The position numbers and the translations under genes are program-made. DNA of 64,000 bases from the NCBI GenBank assembly GCA_963921425.1, contig OY992834.1:3224001-3288000 (forward strand), given 5' to 3'. The notes under the pieces were generated by a model. That model was not told where the DNA came from, made no database searches, and saw only the letters and a list, made by a program, of their open reading frames with translations. Position 1 is the stretch's first letter, and the number at the start of each line of letters is the position of its first letter. Source of the DNA: Dryas octopetala (Eukaryota > Streptophyta > Magnoliopsida > Rosales > Rosaceae). This document shows, one piece after another, positions 22,113-33,408 of this stretch.

Positions 22113-22477
22113 AGGTTAAATACAAAAATGGTCAACGAATTTTACAGTGAATCTCAATTTGGTCTACTAACTATAAAAAGTGTCAATTTGGTCTACGAAC
22201 TTTTCAAGTTGTACCAAAACAGTACAAATGTTAACTTTCATTGAAAAATTTAACGAAAACTGGTCATGTGCACAACAAGTGAGTACATTTTTAAAGGCAT
22301 TTTAGTCTGTTCATCACATTTTCATGTGATCAATTCTGTTAATTTTTTGATGAAAATTAACATTTGTACTGGTTTGATACAACTTAGAAAGTTCGTGAAC
22401 CAAATTGACACTTTTTATAGTTAATAAATCAAATTGAGATTCACTGTAAAGTTCGTGGATCATTTTTATATTTAACC
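22113..22477. mobile_element. Mutator-like MITE, 365 bp, 10 bp target duplication
   Basis: Long terminal inverted repeats of about 140 bp begin AGGTTAAATACAAAAATGG and end with the inverse (ATTTAACC). They carry the internal words CAATTTGGTC, ATAAAAAGTGTCAATTTGG and GTACAAATGTTAA. A direct repeat ATAATTTTTT flanks it at 22103-22112 and 22478-22487. The 10 bp duplication and long inverted repeats fit the Mutator superfamily. No coding capacity. Confidence 0.85.
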
Positions 22478-22773
22478 ATAATTTTTTCTATGTTGCCAAG
22501 TTTTTTTTTTTCTTCAAATTTTCAAGTGTTTGCGGCAGGTTTTTCTGTTTGTTTGCCGGGTTTCCGTAATATTGTTGTTGGGCTGTTTCGGCTTTTGCTT
22601 GGGTTTGAGCTTTGTCTGTTAGTCTTTTGTTTCTGCGTTGTTTAGGCTTTTGGCCTTTCTTCCACTCCATTGGTCCCACTAAGAACTAATTGCTGGTTAG
22701 GCTCCGTTTTTTTTTTTTTTTTTTTTATCTGACAATCTTGTTGGTTTGGTTTATGTTATTTGTTATTCACATT

Positions 22774-23862
22774 CAAAGAATAAAATTTCGAGTTTTGAGG
22801 AAATTTCCATCGAAATTTCGAAAATTTTTAAAATTTAACAAAAATTTGACGGAAATGATGAAAATTGATATCAAAATACGGAAATTTTGAATGAAACTTT
22901 ACCATATGTTTATTTATCATATTATCTACTAAATTGATAAAAAATATTGAAGAAATCAAATTATATAGTAGGTTTCATATGATATAAGATAAATATAATG
23001 CACGCTGGAGACAAATACTGTTAAATAAAATTAGTATAAAATGAAATTAGTATATTATCTATACTCTATAATATATACACTAAACCTTATATATTTTATA
23101 ATCTATATTTTATATTGTTTAGGATATGATATATGATACTAGGGTTTAAGCCCTTTAGGATACTTTAAATTATTTTTTATATAAAAATATATTATAGTTT
23201 AATAGTTTAGGGTTTAAAAAGAACTAAACGAAACTCCAAAACGGACAAACGAAACCCCATACTATTTTTTTTCTTCACAATTAACTCAAAGGGCCCAAAC
23301 CCTAATCAACCCTAAACCTTTTAATTTTTTTCTCTTTTTAATTTTTTTAATTTTTTTTTCCTTCTTTTTTTTTCCTTCCTTTTCTTTTTATTTCTTTTTA
23401 TTTCTTCTTTTTATTTCCTTCCTTTCCCTTTCCTTTCTTTTTCCTGAGGCTCCAGCAACTCCCCTCTGTTTTCTTCATTTCTTCTTCATCCTCTATCTCT
23501 CTCTCTCTCTGCATCTCCCCCCATCGTCTCCCCGTCGCCCCCTGCCCTCGCCCCGTCGCCCTCTGCCCTCGCCTCTCTCCCTCGATCTCCCCCTGCCGTC
23601 GCCTCTCTCTCCCTCGATCTCCCCCAGCCGCCGCCCTGCCGCCACCCCTCTTTCTCCCTCGATCTCCCCCTTGCCACCTTTCCATTTTTCTACAAAAACC
23701 CAGCTCCAAAACCAGATCTCAAATTCTCACCGCCGAAAATTTCGCCGAAATTTCGACGAAATCATCCCGAAAATTTAGCAAATATGGGTTTCGATTTCGA
23801 CACCCCCAAAAATCGAAATTTTCGGCGAAATTTCACCGAAAACTTGGAAATTTAACACCCTG
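22774..23862. mobile_element. non-autonomous hAT-like element, CGAAATTT family, copy A
   Basis: The ends are CAAAGAATAAAATTTCG and, inverted, CAGGGTGTTAAATTTCC. An 8 bp target duplication TTCACATT/TTCACATC (one mismatch) sits at 22766-22773 and 23863-23870. Both subterminal regions are packed with CGAAATTT-type words on either strand, as expected for hAT subterminal transposase-binding repeats. The interior has a pyrimidine-rich, GC-rich stretch at about 23450-23690 and no transposase. It lies in the opposite orientation to copies B (30985) and C (62457), recognised by the shared segment around GGAGACAAATACTGTTAAAT. Confidence 0.85.
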
Positions 23863-23870
23863 TTCACATC

Positions 23871-25491
23871 CACCAATTGAATAGAAAATTTTAAAAATTA
23901 TTATTTTTTTAGAAAATTAAGATTAAATATCAAATCTCAATAATTTTTTGGTATAACATGAAAAGCATATAATATTTCAATTGAACTACCAAATTTAAAT
24001 GTAATTTTTTAGATTTGGTCACAAATATGTTGGCTCATTTGATTTGAGCCTTTTTCATTTGACATTTTTATCGTTTGGCCCACATATGATAAATGTTAGT
24101 TAAAATTTATAAAGTTTTGACAAAATTGCCCTTGAGACTTTTATATAATCTTGAAAATTTGCTAATGTAGTCTTAACTTCACATTTAGTTGTGACTGTAC
24201 GACACTCACAACTTTAAATTTAGTTGTGACTGAACGACAGTTACATCTAAATTGTGACTTAATTAAAATTTTTTTTAGAGAAATTATAGTACAATATAGT
24301 ATAAATAGAGGTCAAAACAATACTTTTATTTAAAATAATATATAATATAGTGACGTGAGTTGTCTCTTTCAATTTACCAAGACAGTCACAGTTAAGTTGT
24401 GACTAGATTGATTTTTTTTAATACAATATAGTATAAATTAATGTAATATTTGTGATGTAATATTATATTTATTTTTTTATTGTAGTGGCATGTGATGTAA
24501 TATTTGTAAATTCTAGCTAATATCTTTTACTTTATTAATTTGTTTGACTTTTCAACTAGTACCTAATTTAAAATGCTATTTAATTTTGGTATCTAAACTA
24601 AAAAATTATTAAAATTTAGTAATTAAAATTAATGAATCTTTATTTTTTTCATTAAATACTTTTTAATTATTTTTTGAAGTTTTAGAAATATAGTCCTTAA
24701 AAGTAATGTTTGAATTATGTAGTTCAAGCACTACTGGAGAGTTGTAAATTCTAAAACTCTAAAATGTTTATAAAAAATATACATTTTCACTAATTTTTCA
24801 GATTTCTCAATTCAATCACCAAAAATAGCTGTGAGCTTATATTTTTTCCGAAGTTTTCAATTTGGTCCTCATTTTTAATCTTAAATTTTCATTAAACGGA
24901 AAAAAAATAAAAGAAAAGAAAAAAAGATGTGGCATTGTTGGGGGCGCCGCTTGAGATCGGTGTGAATAGCATTATCTTATATATATTTTTGAACTAGTAT
25001 CTTATGGTCTCTTCCTTTTCTTTTCTTAGAATAATGGTGGCTAAGAGCCCAAAAAACTACAACTGCTCTGGGCCTGGCCACACTAGACAAGTCCAGCAGT
25101 TCTACAAGGAGGAGTATCATGAACACAGAAGCCCAGCCCAGAGTCAAAGCTCAGCCAATTCTCTCTTGTTTATAATAGCAGCCATCCATACTCATTCATT
25201 GTGATTTGTGATTGCTATTGTTGGACTATTTTCTTTGTCTTCTATGCCAATTTGTTTCTATTCTTATTGGACCATTTTGTTTTTTGGTACTCCAATGAAG
25301 TCCAAAATTAAGTGATTTTTCAGTTTGAACTTTGAACATTCCACACTGAGGCCATAGTTTAATGATGGTATGTCTAGCAGTCAAGGATGACTGCTCTGCT
25401 GATCCCTTTATGTTCTCAATCTATATCCTTAGAAACTCTATCATACCAATCCCTATATTCTCTTGTGCATTAGCTTGAAAGAAGGCCAGCC
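23871..25491. other. intergenic, no gene seen
   Basis: AT-rich. A motif TTAGTTGTGACTG recurs near 24187 and 24221 with inverted relatives near 24250 and 24400, which may be an old, decayed MITE. The last few hundred bases should be the promoter and 5' UTR of the first hexose transporter. No open frame is supported. Confidence 0.5.
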
Positions 25492-27401
25492 ATGGCAGCA
25501 GGGTTAGCAATAGTAGGCCAAGATGGGCATCATTACAATGGCAAGTTGACCCTACTTGTGGTACTATCTTGCATGATTGCTTCCATGGGTGGCATTATTT
25601 TTGGCTATGATATTGGAATTTCAGGTCAGTCAGCTTAATCTTCTTCTCTAGTAGACACTAACACACTGATATTATTGATATTGTATTAGTTCTTGAACAA
25701 ATTCATCAACTTATTATGCAAGTAATGATCATCATTCATGGTTCATGAAGGTGGAGTGACTTCAATGGAACCATTTCTCAAGAAGTTCTTCCCAGAAGTG
25801 TACACCAAGATGAAACAAGACACTAAAACAAGCAACTACTGCAAATTTGACAGCCAACTTTTAACCACATTCACATCTTCACTATATGTAGCTGGCCTTG
25901 TAGCTTCCTTCTTTGCTTCTTCAGTCACCAGAGTCTTCGGCCGAAAGCCTTCAATCCTTGTAGCTGGTGCCTCATTCCTCGCTGGTTCGGCCATAGGTGG
26001 TGCAGCTGTTAATGTCTTCATGCTAATATTTGGTCGCATCTTGCTTGGTGTTGGGGTTGGCTTTGCAAACCAGGTAGCATACTCTGCTCCCTATTTTATG
26101 GGTTTTGTTTCTATTTATTTAAATTAGTTTATAGGGTAATGTTCATTGCTCTCTTGCTAGCTGTTTGACAATCTAGGCCACACAAAACAAAATTCATCTG
26201 ATCAATGGTTGAGATGGACAGTTTGACAACAAAATGTGACCCAACTCAATATTCTGAATTCATATAACGTGTTAACGTTTTTTTGGTCAGATAATGTGTT
26301 AACCTTTGGTTCCAAAAATAAACATGATTGCAGTCAGTCCCACTTTATCTCTCAGAAATGGCACCACCAACATACAGAGGAGCAATCAACATTGGCTTCC
26401 AATTGTGTGTCGGCATTGGAGTGCTCTCAGCTAACCTCATCAACTTTGGCACCGAAAAGGTCACGGGCGGCTGGGGATGGCGAATTTCACTAGCCATGGC
26501 AGCAGTCCCAGCCTCAATACTAACACTCGGTGCTCTTTTCCTGCCAGAAACACCCAACAGCTTAATCCAACGCACCAATGAGCCCCAAAGGGCCAAGTTA
26601 ATGTTACAACGCACACGAGGAACTGAAGATGTCCAAGAAGAGCTCGACGATCTCATCAAAGCAAGTGAGAAATCAAGAACCACCAATCACCCTTTCAAGA
26701 AAATCTTACAGAGAAAGTATAGACCTCAACTTGTTATGGCAATAGCTATACCATTCTTTCAACAAGTGACTGGAATCAATGTCATCTCTTTTTATGCCCC
26801 AATACTTTTTCGGACATTTGGTTTAAGTGAAACCATGTCACTCTTGTCTGCAGTCTTGAGCACAGGAGTGGTGGGTACCAGCGCAACCTTCATATCAATG
26901 CTTATGGTGGACAAACTGGGCCGAAGGGCTTTGTTTGCAATAGGGGGTATTCAAATGTTTGTGTCACAAATTATAGTAGGGAGCATTATGGCAGCTCAGC
27001 TTGGTGACACTGGTGGAGTGAGCAAAGGTTATGCATATTTGGTTCTGATCTTTGTATGCATATATGTGGCTGGGTTTGCGTGGTCTTGGGGGCCGCTAGG
27101 ATGGCTGATTCCAAGTGAAATTTTTCCATTGGAGATTCGATCGGCCGGGCAAAGCATTACAGTGGCAGTGAACTTTGTGTTCACTTTTGGTATTGCTCAA
27201 ACATTTCTCTCTATGCTTTGCCACTTCAAGTCTGGGATTTTCTTCTTTTTTGGGGGATGGGTGGTGGTGATGACTGCATTTGTGTACCTCTTGTTGCCTG
27301 AGACTACAAATATCCCTATTGAGAAGATGAATAAGGTGTGGACAGAGCATTGGTTTTGGAAGAGAATTGTGGGAGAAGAGAGGGAGGATAGTAAGCTGTA
27401 G
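25492..27401 (+). CDS. hexose/H+ symporter, HEX6/STP-like (first of a tandem pair)
   Basis: Plasma-membrane monosaccharide-proton symporter of the plant STP family, most like the HEX6 hexose carrier of castor bean. Exons are 25492-25624, 25751-26073 and 26334-27401, 507 aa. Family marks are [20 protein letters not shown] (first helix and start of the extracellular lid), NYCKFD (lid Cys), [90 protein letters not shown] (partner Cys region) and [13 protein letters not shown]. About twelve membrane helices can be read. It lies 1.1 kb upstream of a close paralogue in the same direction. Sugar specificity cannot be read from sequence. Confidence 0.95.
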
Positions 27402-28508
27402 ATACTGTGTTGTTAACCCATCTAACCCCCACAAGAAGAAAATCTTGTATTGTTATTGAAAAGTTAAAAGTGCTTGATATCAGAAAACTAGCATTAATTT
27501 GTCTCATTTCTTTTAATTTTTTTCTATCATGTTGTATATTTAATTCATTTTGAATCATGCACATGCTATTTGCCCAAACAAATCACATGGTCAAAATGTG
27601 ATCTTGGTCTGAACACATGAGGTCTTATCCTCTTTTGGTGCTTATGGAAAGTAAGTGCCACTGTGCCAGAGAAGAAGCAAACCACAATTTTGTGACTTTT
27701 CATTCTCTCCAAATGTCAAGGTATTATAATATCCTGGTAGCTAAGTCAAAACCAAATTATCCAGTTTTTCTAAGGCGCCCAACAATTGCTGGTCGAGTAT
27801 GGATATGGTTGTTCTTTCTGAAAGAATTGATGAACAGAATATCCAAAAGAATGTATATTTCTCTTGCTTGTTAGATAGAAATACACACACAAATATGCAT
27901 GGAAAGATTAATTACAGAGTAATTTTGATCAAGCAATCATCTAAGTTATATAAGTTGAATAATGAACATCCTCAATATATTGCAGCAGTATGTTTACCAT
28001 TTTAAGTCTTATTTCCTTCTTTCCTAACCTTTTCCCTACAATGTTTCTCTTTTTCTGTGGAAAAGTAAGAGATTCTGTTCCAATAATTGTGGTTGTGACT
28101 TGTGGGACATGTGCTTATTTCTTTATGTGTCCATCCATTCATTGAAATTTTTATTCTAGCCTTATCCCAAGAAGTACCTGCTTCTCTGGCTTTCTTCAAA
28201 CACAATATATAGTAAGATGAATTACTGGTCCAGCTTGAACTTGTAGCATGACCTGTCTGATAGTGACAGTGATTGCAACTATGCCTGCAGTTGCAACGAA
28301 GTCCAAAAAAGATTTGATATTTAGCTTTGAATATTCCCACAAATTAAGATTTGCATCAATGCTGATCTCAACCAGTCAAGGAAGACCGCTATAATATAAT
28401 ACATTACTAATATCCTTGTACAAGTCACAACCTTGAATTCTCTCTTCCAGTCTATCTTTTCCTCTCTCTCTCTCTCTCTCTCTCTTGTGTGTGAGCTTGG
28501 AAGAAGCT
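27402..28508. other. intergenic between tandem hexose transporters
   Basis: Holds the 3' UTR of the first transporter and the promoter and 5' UTR of the second. No gene seen. A CT run lies just before the second start. Confidence 0.55.
28459..28484. repeat. (TC)n microsatellite in a 5' leader
   Basis: A TC run of about 24 bp, 25 bp upstream of the ATG of the second hexose transporter. CT-rich leaders are common in plant genes and can affect expression. Confidence 0.85.
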
Positions 28509-30234
28509 ATGGCAGTTGGGTTAGCGATAACAAGTGAAGGTGGGCAATACAATGGCAAGATGACACCATTTGTGATCCTCTCTTGTATGATGGCAGCCAC
28601 AGGAGGTGTTATTTTTGGCTATGATATTGGAATTTCAGGTCTGAATCATATCATATATACTACAATTTGCACAGTTTCTTTTTTTATTCTTTCACTAAGC
28701 TTTAAGAGTACTATATGACTAATTAGGAGGAGTGACATCCATGGAGCCATTTCTCAAAAAGTTCTTCCCAGAGGTGTACACTAGGATGAAATCAGACACA
28801 AAAATCAGCAACTACTGCAAATTTGAGAGTGAACTATTGACCTCCTTCACATCCTCACTCTACATAGCTGGTCTTGTAGCTTCCCTTTTTGCTAGTATGG
28901 TCACTAGAGCTTTCGGGCGCAAGCCTTCAATCATTGCAGGAGGTGCTGCATTCCTTGCTGGTTCGGCTTTAAACGGTGCAGCTTTGAACATCTACATGCT
29001 AATCCTAGGTCGCATCTTGCTTGGTGTTGGGGTTGGTTTTGCAAATCAGGTACTACATTTTGCTCCTTATATTGATTTCAGTAACAAACACTTTCAACAT
29101 TTTGCTCCTTATATTGATTCCTTGAAAATTAATGACATAATCTATTTGTTTGTGCAGTCTGTTCCTTTGTATCTTTCAGAAATGGCACTACCAAGATACA
29201 GAGGAGCAATCAGCAATGGCTTCCAATTCAGTGTTGGCATTGGTGCTCTCTCAGCTAACCTCATCAACTACGGGACTCAAAAGATCAAAGGCGGTTGGGG
29301 GTGGCGAATCTCCCTAGCCATGGCTGCAGTCCCAGCCACATTGTTAACACTTGGCGCAGTTTTCCTTCCAGAAACACCCAACAGTCTAATTCAGCGTAGC
29401 GAGGACCACCAAACGGCCAAGAAAATGTTGCAACACATCAGAGGCGTAGATGATGTCCAAGCAGAACTCGACGATCTGATCAAAGCAAACAACATATCAA
29501 AAACCATCAAACACCCTTTCAAGAAAATCATACAGAGAAAGTACAGGCCTCAACTTGTAATGGCAATAGCCATACCATTTTTCCAGCAAGTGACAGGGAT
29601 CAATGTCATAGCCTTTTATGCCCCAATACTTTTTCGAACAATTGGCTTTGGTGAAAGTGCATCACTCTTGTCTGCTGTCATGACTGGTGTGGTTGGTACA
29701 ATCTCAACCTTCATATCTATGCTTATAGTAGACAAATTTGGCAGAAGGGCTTTGTTCATAGTTGGGGGAATTCAAATGTTGGTGTCACAAATTATGGTTG
29801 GAAGTGTAATGTTAGCTCAACTTGGTGATCATGGTGGAGTGAGCAAAGGGTATTCATATTTGGTACTGGTTTTGATATGCATATATGTAGCAGGGTTTGG
29901 TTGGTCTTGGGGACCTCTCGGATGGTTGGTTCCTAGTGAGATTTTCCCTCTGGAGATTAGATCAGCTGGGCAAAGCATTAATGTGGTGGTCAACTTTTTG
30001 TTCACTTTCATTGTTGCTCAGACTTTTCTACTAATGCTTTGTCACTTCAAGTCTGGGATTTTCTTCTTTTTTGGGGGTTGGGTGATGGTGATGACTGTAT
30101 TTGTCTACTTTTTTTTGCCGGAGACCAAAAATGTGCCAATTGAGAAGATGGAAATGGTGTGGGTGGAGCACTGGTTTTGGAGGAGAATTGTGGGGGAGGA
30201 GTTTAGCAAGGACACCAAGATGGAATCACCTTGA
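28509..30234 (+). CDS. hexose/H+ symporter, HEX6/STP-like (second of a tandem pair)
   Basis: Same family and exon pattern as its neighbour at 25492: exons 28509-28638, 28727-29049 and 29158-30234, 509 aa. The same motifs are present ([77 protein letters not shown]). The N-terminus ([16 protein letters not shown]) is closer to HEX6 than that of the upstream copy. Intron 2 is only 108 nt, a multiple of three without an in-frame stop, so retaining it would insert 36 residues without breaking the frame. The intron contains a short direct repeat (CATTTTGCTCCTTATATTGA, at about 29056 and 29098). The gap between the genes and their shared orientation indicate local tandem duplication. Confidence 0.95.
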
Positions 30235-30984
30235 TGTAATTTTACTAAACATCAAATTCACAGTAAACACTAGGATATAGAAATACTGTATTCTCCACGT
30301 AAAAAAAATAGTTTCATATTATTTTTATCAGAATGACCGGTTGTAAAATTTGTTTACTTGCAACAATCTATCCTCAATTGCACACGAATTTTAACTCAAA
30401 TGACATTGGAATGATAGGTAAAAGTTTAAATCTCATATTCGAGTATCAGAATAATGGAAAAATATTTACACTTAAATTCTCTTTTTTTTTTTTGTGCCCT
30501 ATGTTTTTAATTTTTTTAAAATCCATTTACTTCCTATCATCATTTAAATCATTTTGTCGTGAATAACAAAACCAAGGACTCCAATGACTCAAGTAGTTAT
30601 TATAAGATATTCTATACATTTTTTTATTAACATGCCACATTTTCTTTTTTGACCAAAGAACATGCCACATTTTCAAACTAGAATAACATCACAACATTTC
30701 ATCATAATTTGTCAAGGAAACTTACTACATAGTCTCACCATCTCCAATTAAATAAAAAATTTGCGTACCACATAGTTGACAAACGTAATGTGTCGCATCG
30801 ATAATCCTATTATAAAATTCAATCAACCACTACATAATACATAATTCCTTTGATTTATATATTTGCAAATTGCAAATGTGACATAAAATGTAACAACGTG
30901 GGACCCACCTTCACATAGGCACCACGGGCCCCACTGCCATCTCATTTAACATAGCGGCAGTGGAGAGGTAATCTCAGTCTGCGC
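30235..30984. other. intergenic, no gene seen
   Basis: The 3' flank of the second transporter, AT-rich, up to the target duplication of the next hAT-like element. A short direct repeat (ACATGCCACATTTTC) occurs near 30630 and 30660. Confidence 0.5.
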
Positions 30985-32488
30985 CAAGGTGTTAAATTTC
31001 GAAATTTTCGGCGAAATTTTCGATTTTTTAGGGTATGGAAATTTTAACACTATATTACAAATATTTCGAAAAATTTCGCCGAAATTTCGCCGAAATTTCG
31101 AAATTTCCCGAAATTTTCGACTGAGACAGGAGGCAGCGACCAGTGGAAGAGACGGGAGAAAAAGGAGAGCCGGCCTTGTCGCCTGTCGTCGCCGGGGAGA
31201 GGAGATCGGCGCGGAGAGAAGAGAGGGAGGAGAGAGAAGAGATTAGATGAGTTAGAGGGAGAGAGAAAGAAAAGGTAACTGAAATAATGGAAATGGAGAG
31301 AGAAGGTGGCCACTGGATGAAGACTTACGGGGAGAATGGCCACTGGAGGAAGACTTACAGGAGAATAGCCACTGGATGAAGGCTTACAGGGAGAAAAGGA
31401 AGGAAATAGGAAAGGAAAAGGAAGAGCCTGATGAGTACTTGGGTACTGTGGACGGGCCACAAAGAAAGAGACCAATTTGATTTAATTTGATTTAACAAAA
31501 GCAAGAGAAAGAGAGTGACGAGATACTGACTGCCTTCTTACCAATTTGATTTAACAATACAGTCACGCAAACCAACGACTCTCATTGCTCGGGGCCCCAC
31601 CTATGTTTCTTTCATTCTTTTTACACTTACTTTATTTCCTCAACATAAAATGTGGCCATTTTAGGGAGTTGATATTTCTGGAAGGAGATGGGAAAAGAAG
31701 GAAAGAAAGAAAAAAAAAAGGAAAAGAAGGAAAAAAAGAAAAAAGAAAGGAAAAGAAAAAAAGAAAAGAAAAAAAGAAAAAAAGAAAAGAAAACAAGAAA
31801 AGAAAAGAAAAAAGAAAAAAAAAGAAAAAAGAAAATAAAAGAAAAGGAGAGAAAAAAAAAAAAAGATTTAGGATTGATTGGGGTTTAGGGCCTTTTGGCA
31901 ATTGGAAAGAAAAAAAAATGTTTGGAGTTTCGTTTGGCCGTTTTGGGGTTTTGTTTAGTTGTTTTTAAATCTAATATATTTTTATATAAAAAAATAATTT
32001 AAAATATCCTAAAAGGCCTAAACTCTAATATCATATATTATATTCTAATTTTCTAAACAATATAGAGTATACATTATAAAATATATAGGGTTTAGTGTAT
32101 AAATTATAGAGTATAAAATTAGGCTATATAGAGTTTAATATTAGGATTTAGTGTATAGATTATAAAGTATAAAGAATATACTAATTTCATTTATTCATTA
32201 TACTAATTTTATTTAACAGTATTTGTCTCCAGCGCGCATTATATTCATCACATATCACATGAAACCTACCATATAATTTGGTTTTTTTCAATGTTTTTTA
32301 TCAATGTAGTAGATAATATGTTAAATAAACATATTGTGAAGTTTCATTCAAAATTTCCGTATTTTGATAATAATTTCCATCGTTTCCGTCGAATTTTTGT
32401 CGAAATTTAAAAATCTTCGAAATTTCCGTCGAAATTTCCATCGAAATTTCCATCGAAATTTCCTCGAAACCCGAAATTTTATTCCTTG
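30985..32488. mobile_element. non-autonomous hAT-like element, CGAAATTT family, copy B
   Basis: Starts CAAGGTGTTAAATTTCG and ends CGAAATTTTATTCCTTG, with a perfect 8 bp target duplication GTCTGCGC at 30977-30984 and 32489-32496. CGAAATTT words are dense within about 150 bp of both ends. The interior holds a GC-rich purine stretch (about 31130-31450) and a long GAAA/AAAG low-complexity run (about 31690-31865). The open frames over that run are compositional artefacts. The right half, from about 31870, closely matches copy C at 62457. No transposase is encoded. Confidence 0.88.
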
Positions 32489-33408
32489 GTCTGCGCACAT
32501 AACGGTTATAACAGTTAAACTGTTAAAGAATAACCCTCCAGATTCCAGACCAACCCTAACACACGCTTGCCGAGTTGCCGCAGGTCCTCGTCCGCGTATT
32601 CGTAGGTTGGCGCCGACGTGGCGTCACGCCATTGGCCAGTCTACCCAACTAACAGCCCGTCCAATCGCAGAGAAGCGGCTGATTTTGAACTTCCCAGATT
32701 GAATGACTGACTTTCTCTCTCTTGAATGAAAGGGCTTTTTCTATTTTCTATTTTCACTTTTCAGCCTTTTGAATTTGCATTCAGCTTCCAACTTCCTTGA
32801 TCGTCAAACCCAACAAGAGGTAAAATATTTTCTTGAATTCATTATTAATTAAAGACTAGGGTTTATTTGTTTTTAATTATTGGAAGCTAAATTTTCTTTC
32901 ACGTATTGGTACTATCTTTTTTCTTTTGTCAACCTTTGAAGTTTTGTTTTTGATCAGGTTGCTATTGATTTTTATTTGCTCAATTTTTATTTGTACCCGA
33001 AAAGAAGTGGGTTTCGAGAATTTGATAGGTTGATGAAAAAGGGACAATGAAATAGAATTAATTGAAGCTGATTGGCTTAGTTGAGTTTAGAACTTCAATT
33101 TTTCAGTAAGAACAGGGGAGAGACCTTGGTTTTTCTTTTCTTTTTTTTTTGGGGGGGGGGTTGATATTCTGGTGGATTATAGTTTAACTTGATTTTGTAT
33201 GCCTGTGAAATCCAAAGCTGATTCCTTTCTTATAAATACCTCTTTTTTTTCTTGTGTAACCAAAGAGAGAAACCATTCTGTTCACATAGTAATTTTCTTC
33301 TTGAATTAGTAGAACCTCCACAAACTAGTTTTTTTGTTTTTACCGTCTTTGACATATTTTTTACTGGCTCTACTGCAAAACAGGCTTAACTGCTCTTTAT
33401 AATTGATT

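Noticed and set aside
23398-23709. Arg/Gly/Glu-rich minus-strand frame
   Set aside because: Low-complexity CT/CCG tract inside hAT-like copy A. Repetitive composition, no homologous gene recognised.
24187-24420. Recurrent TTAGTTGTGACTG words as an inverted-repeat element
   Set aside because: Copies are few and uneven, and no paired ends or target duplication could be defined.
31585-31968. Lys/Glu-rich open frames on both strands
   Set aside because: They are translations of a GAAA/AAAG simple repeat inside a transposon, with no domain and no splice or start context.
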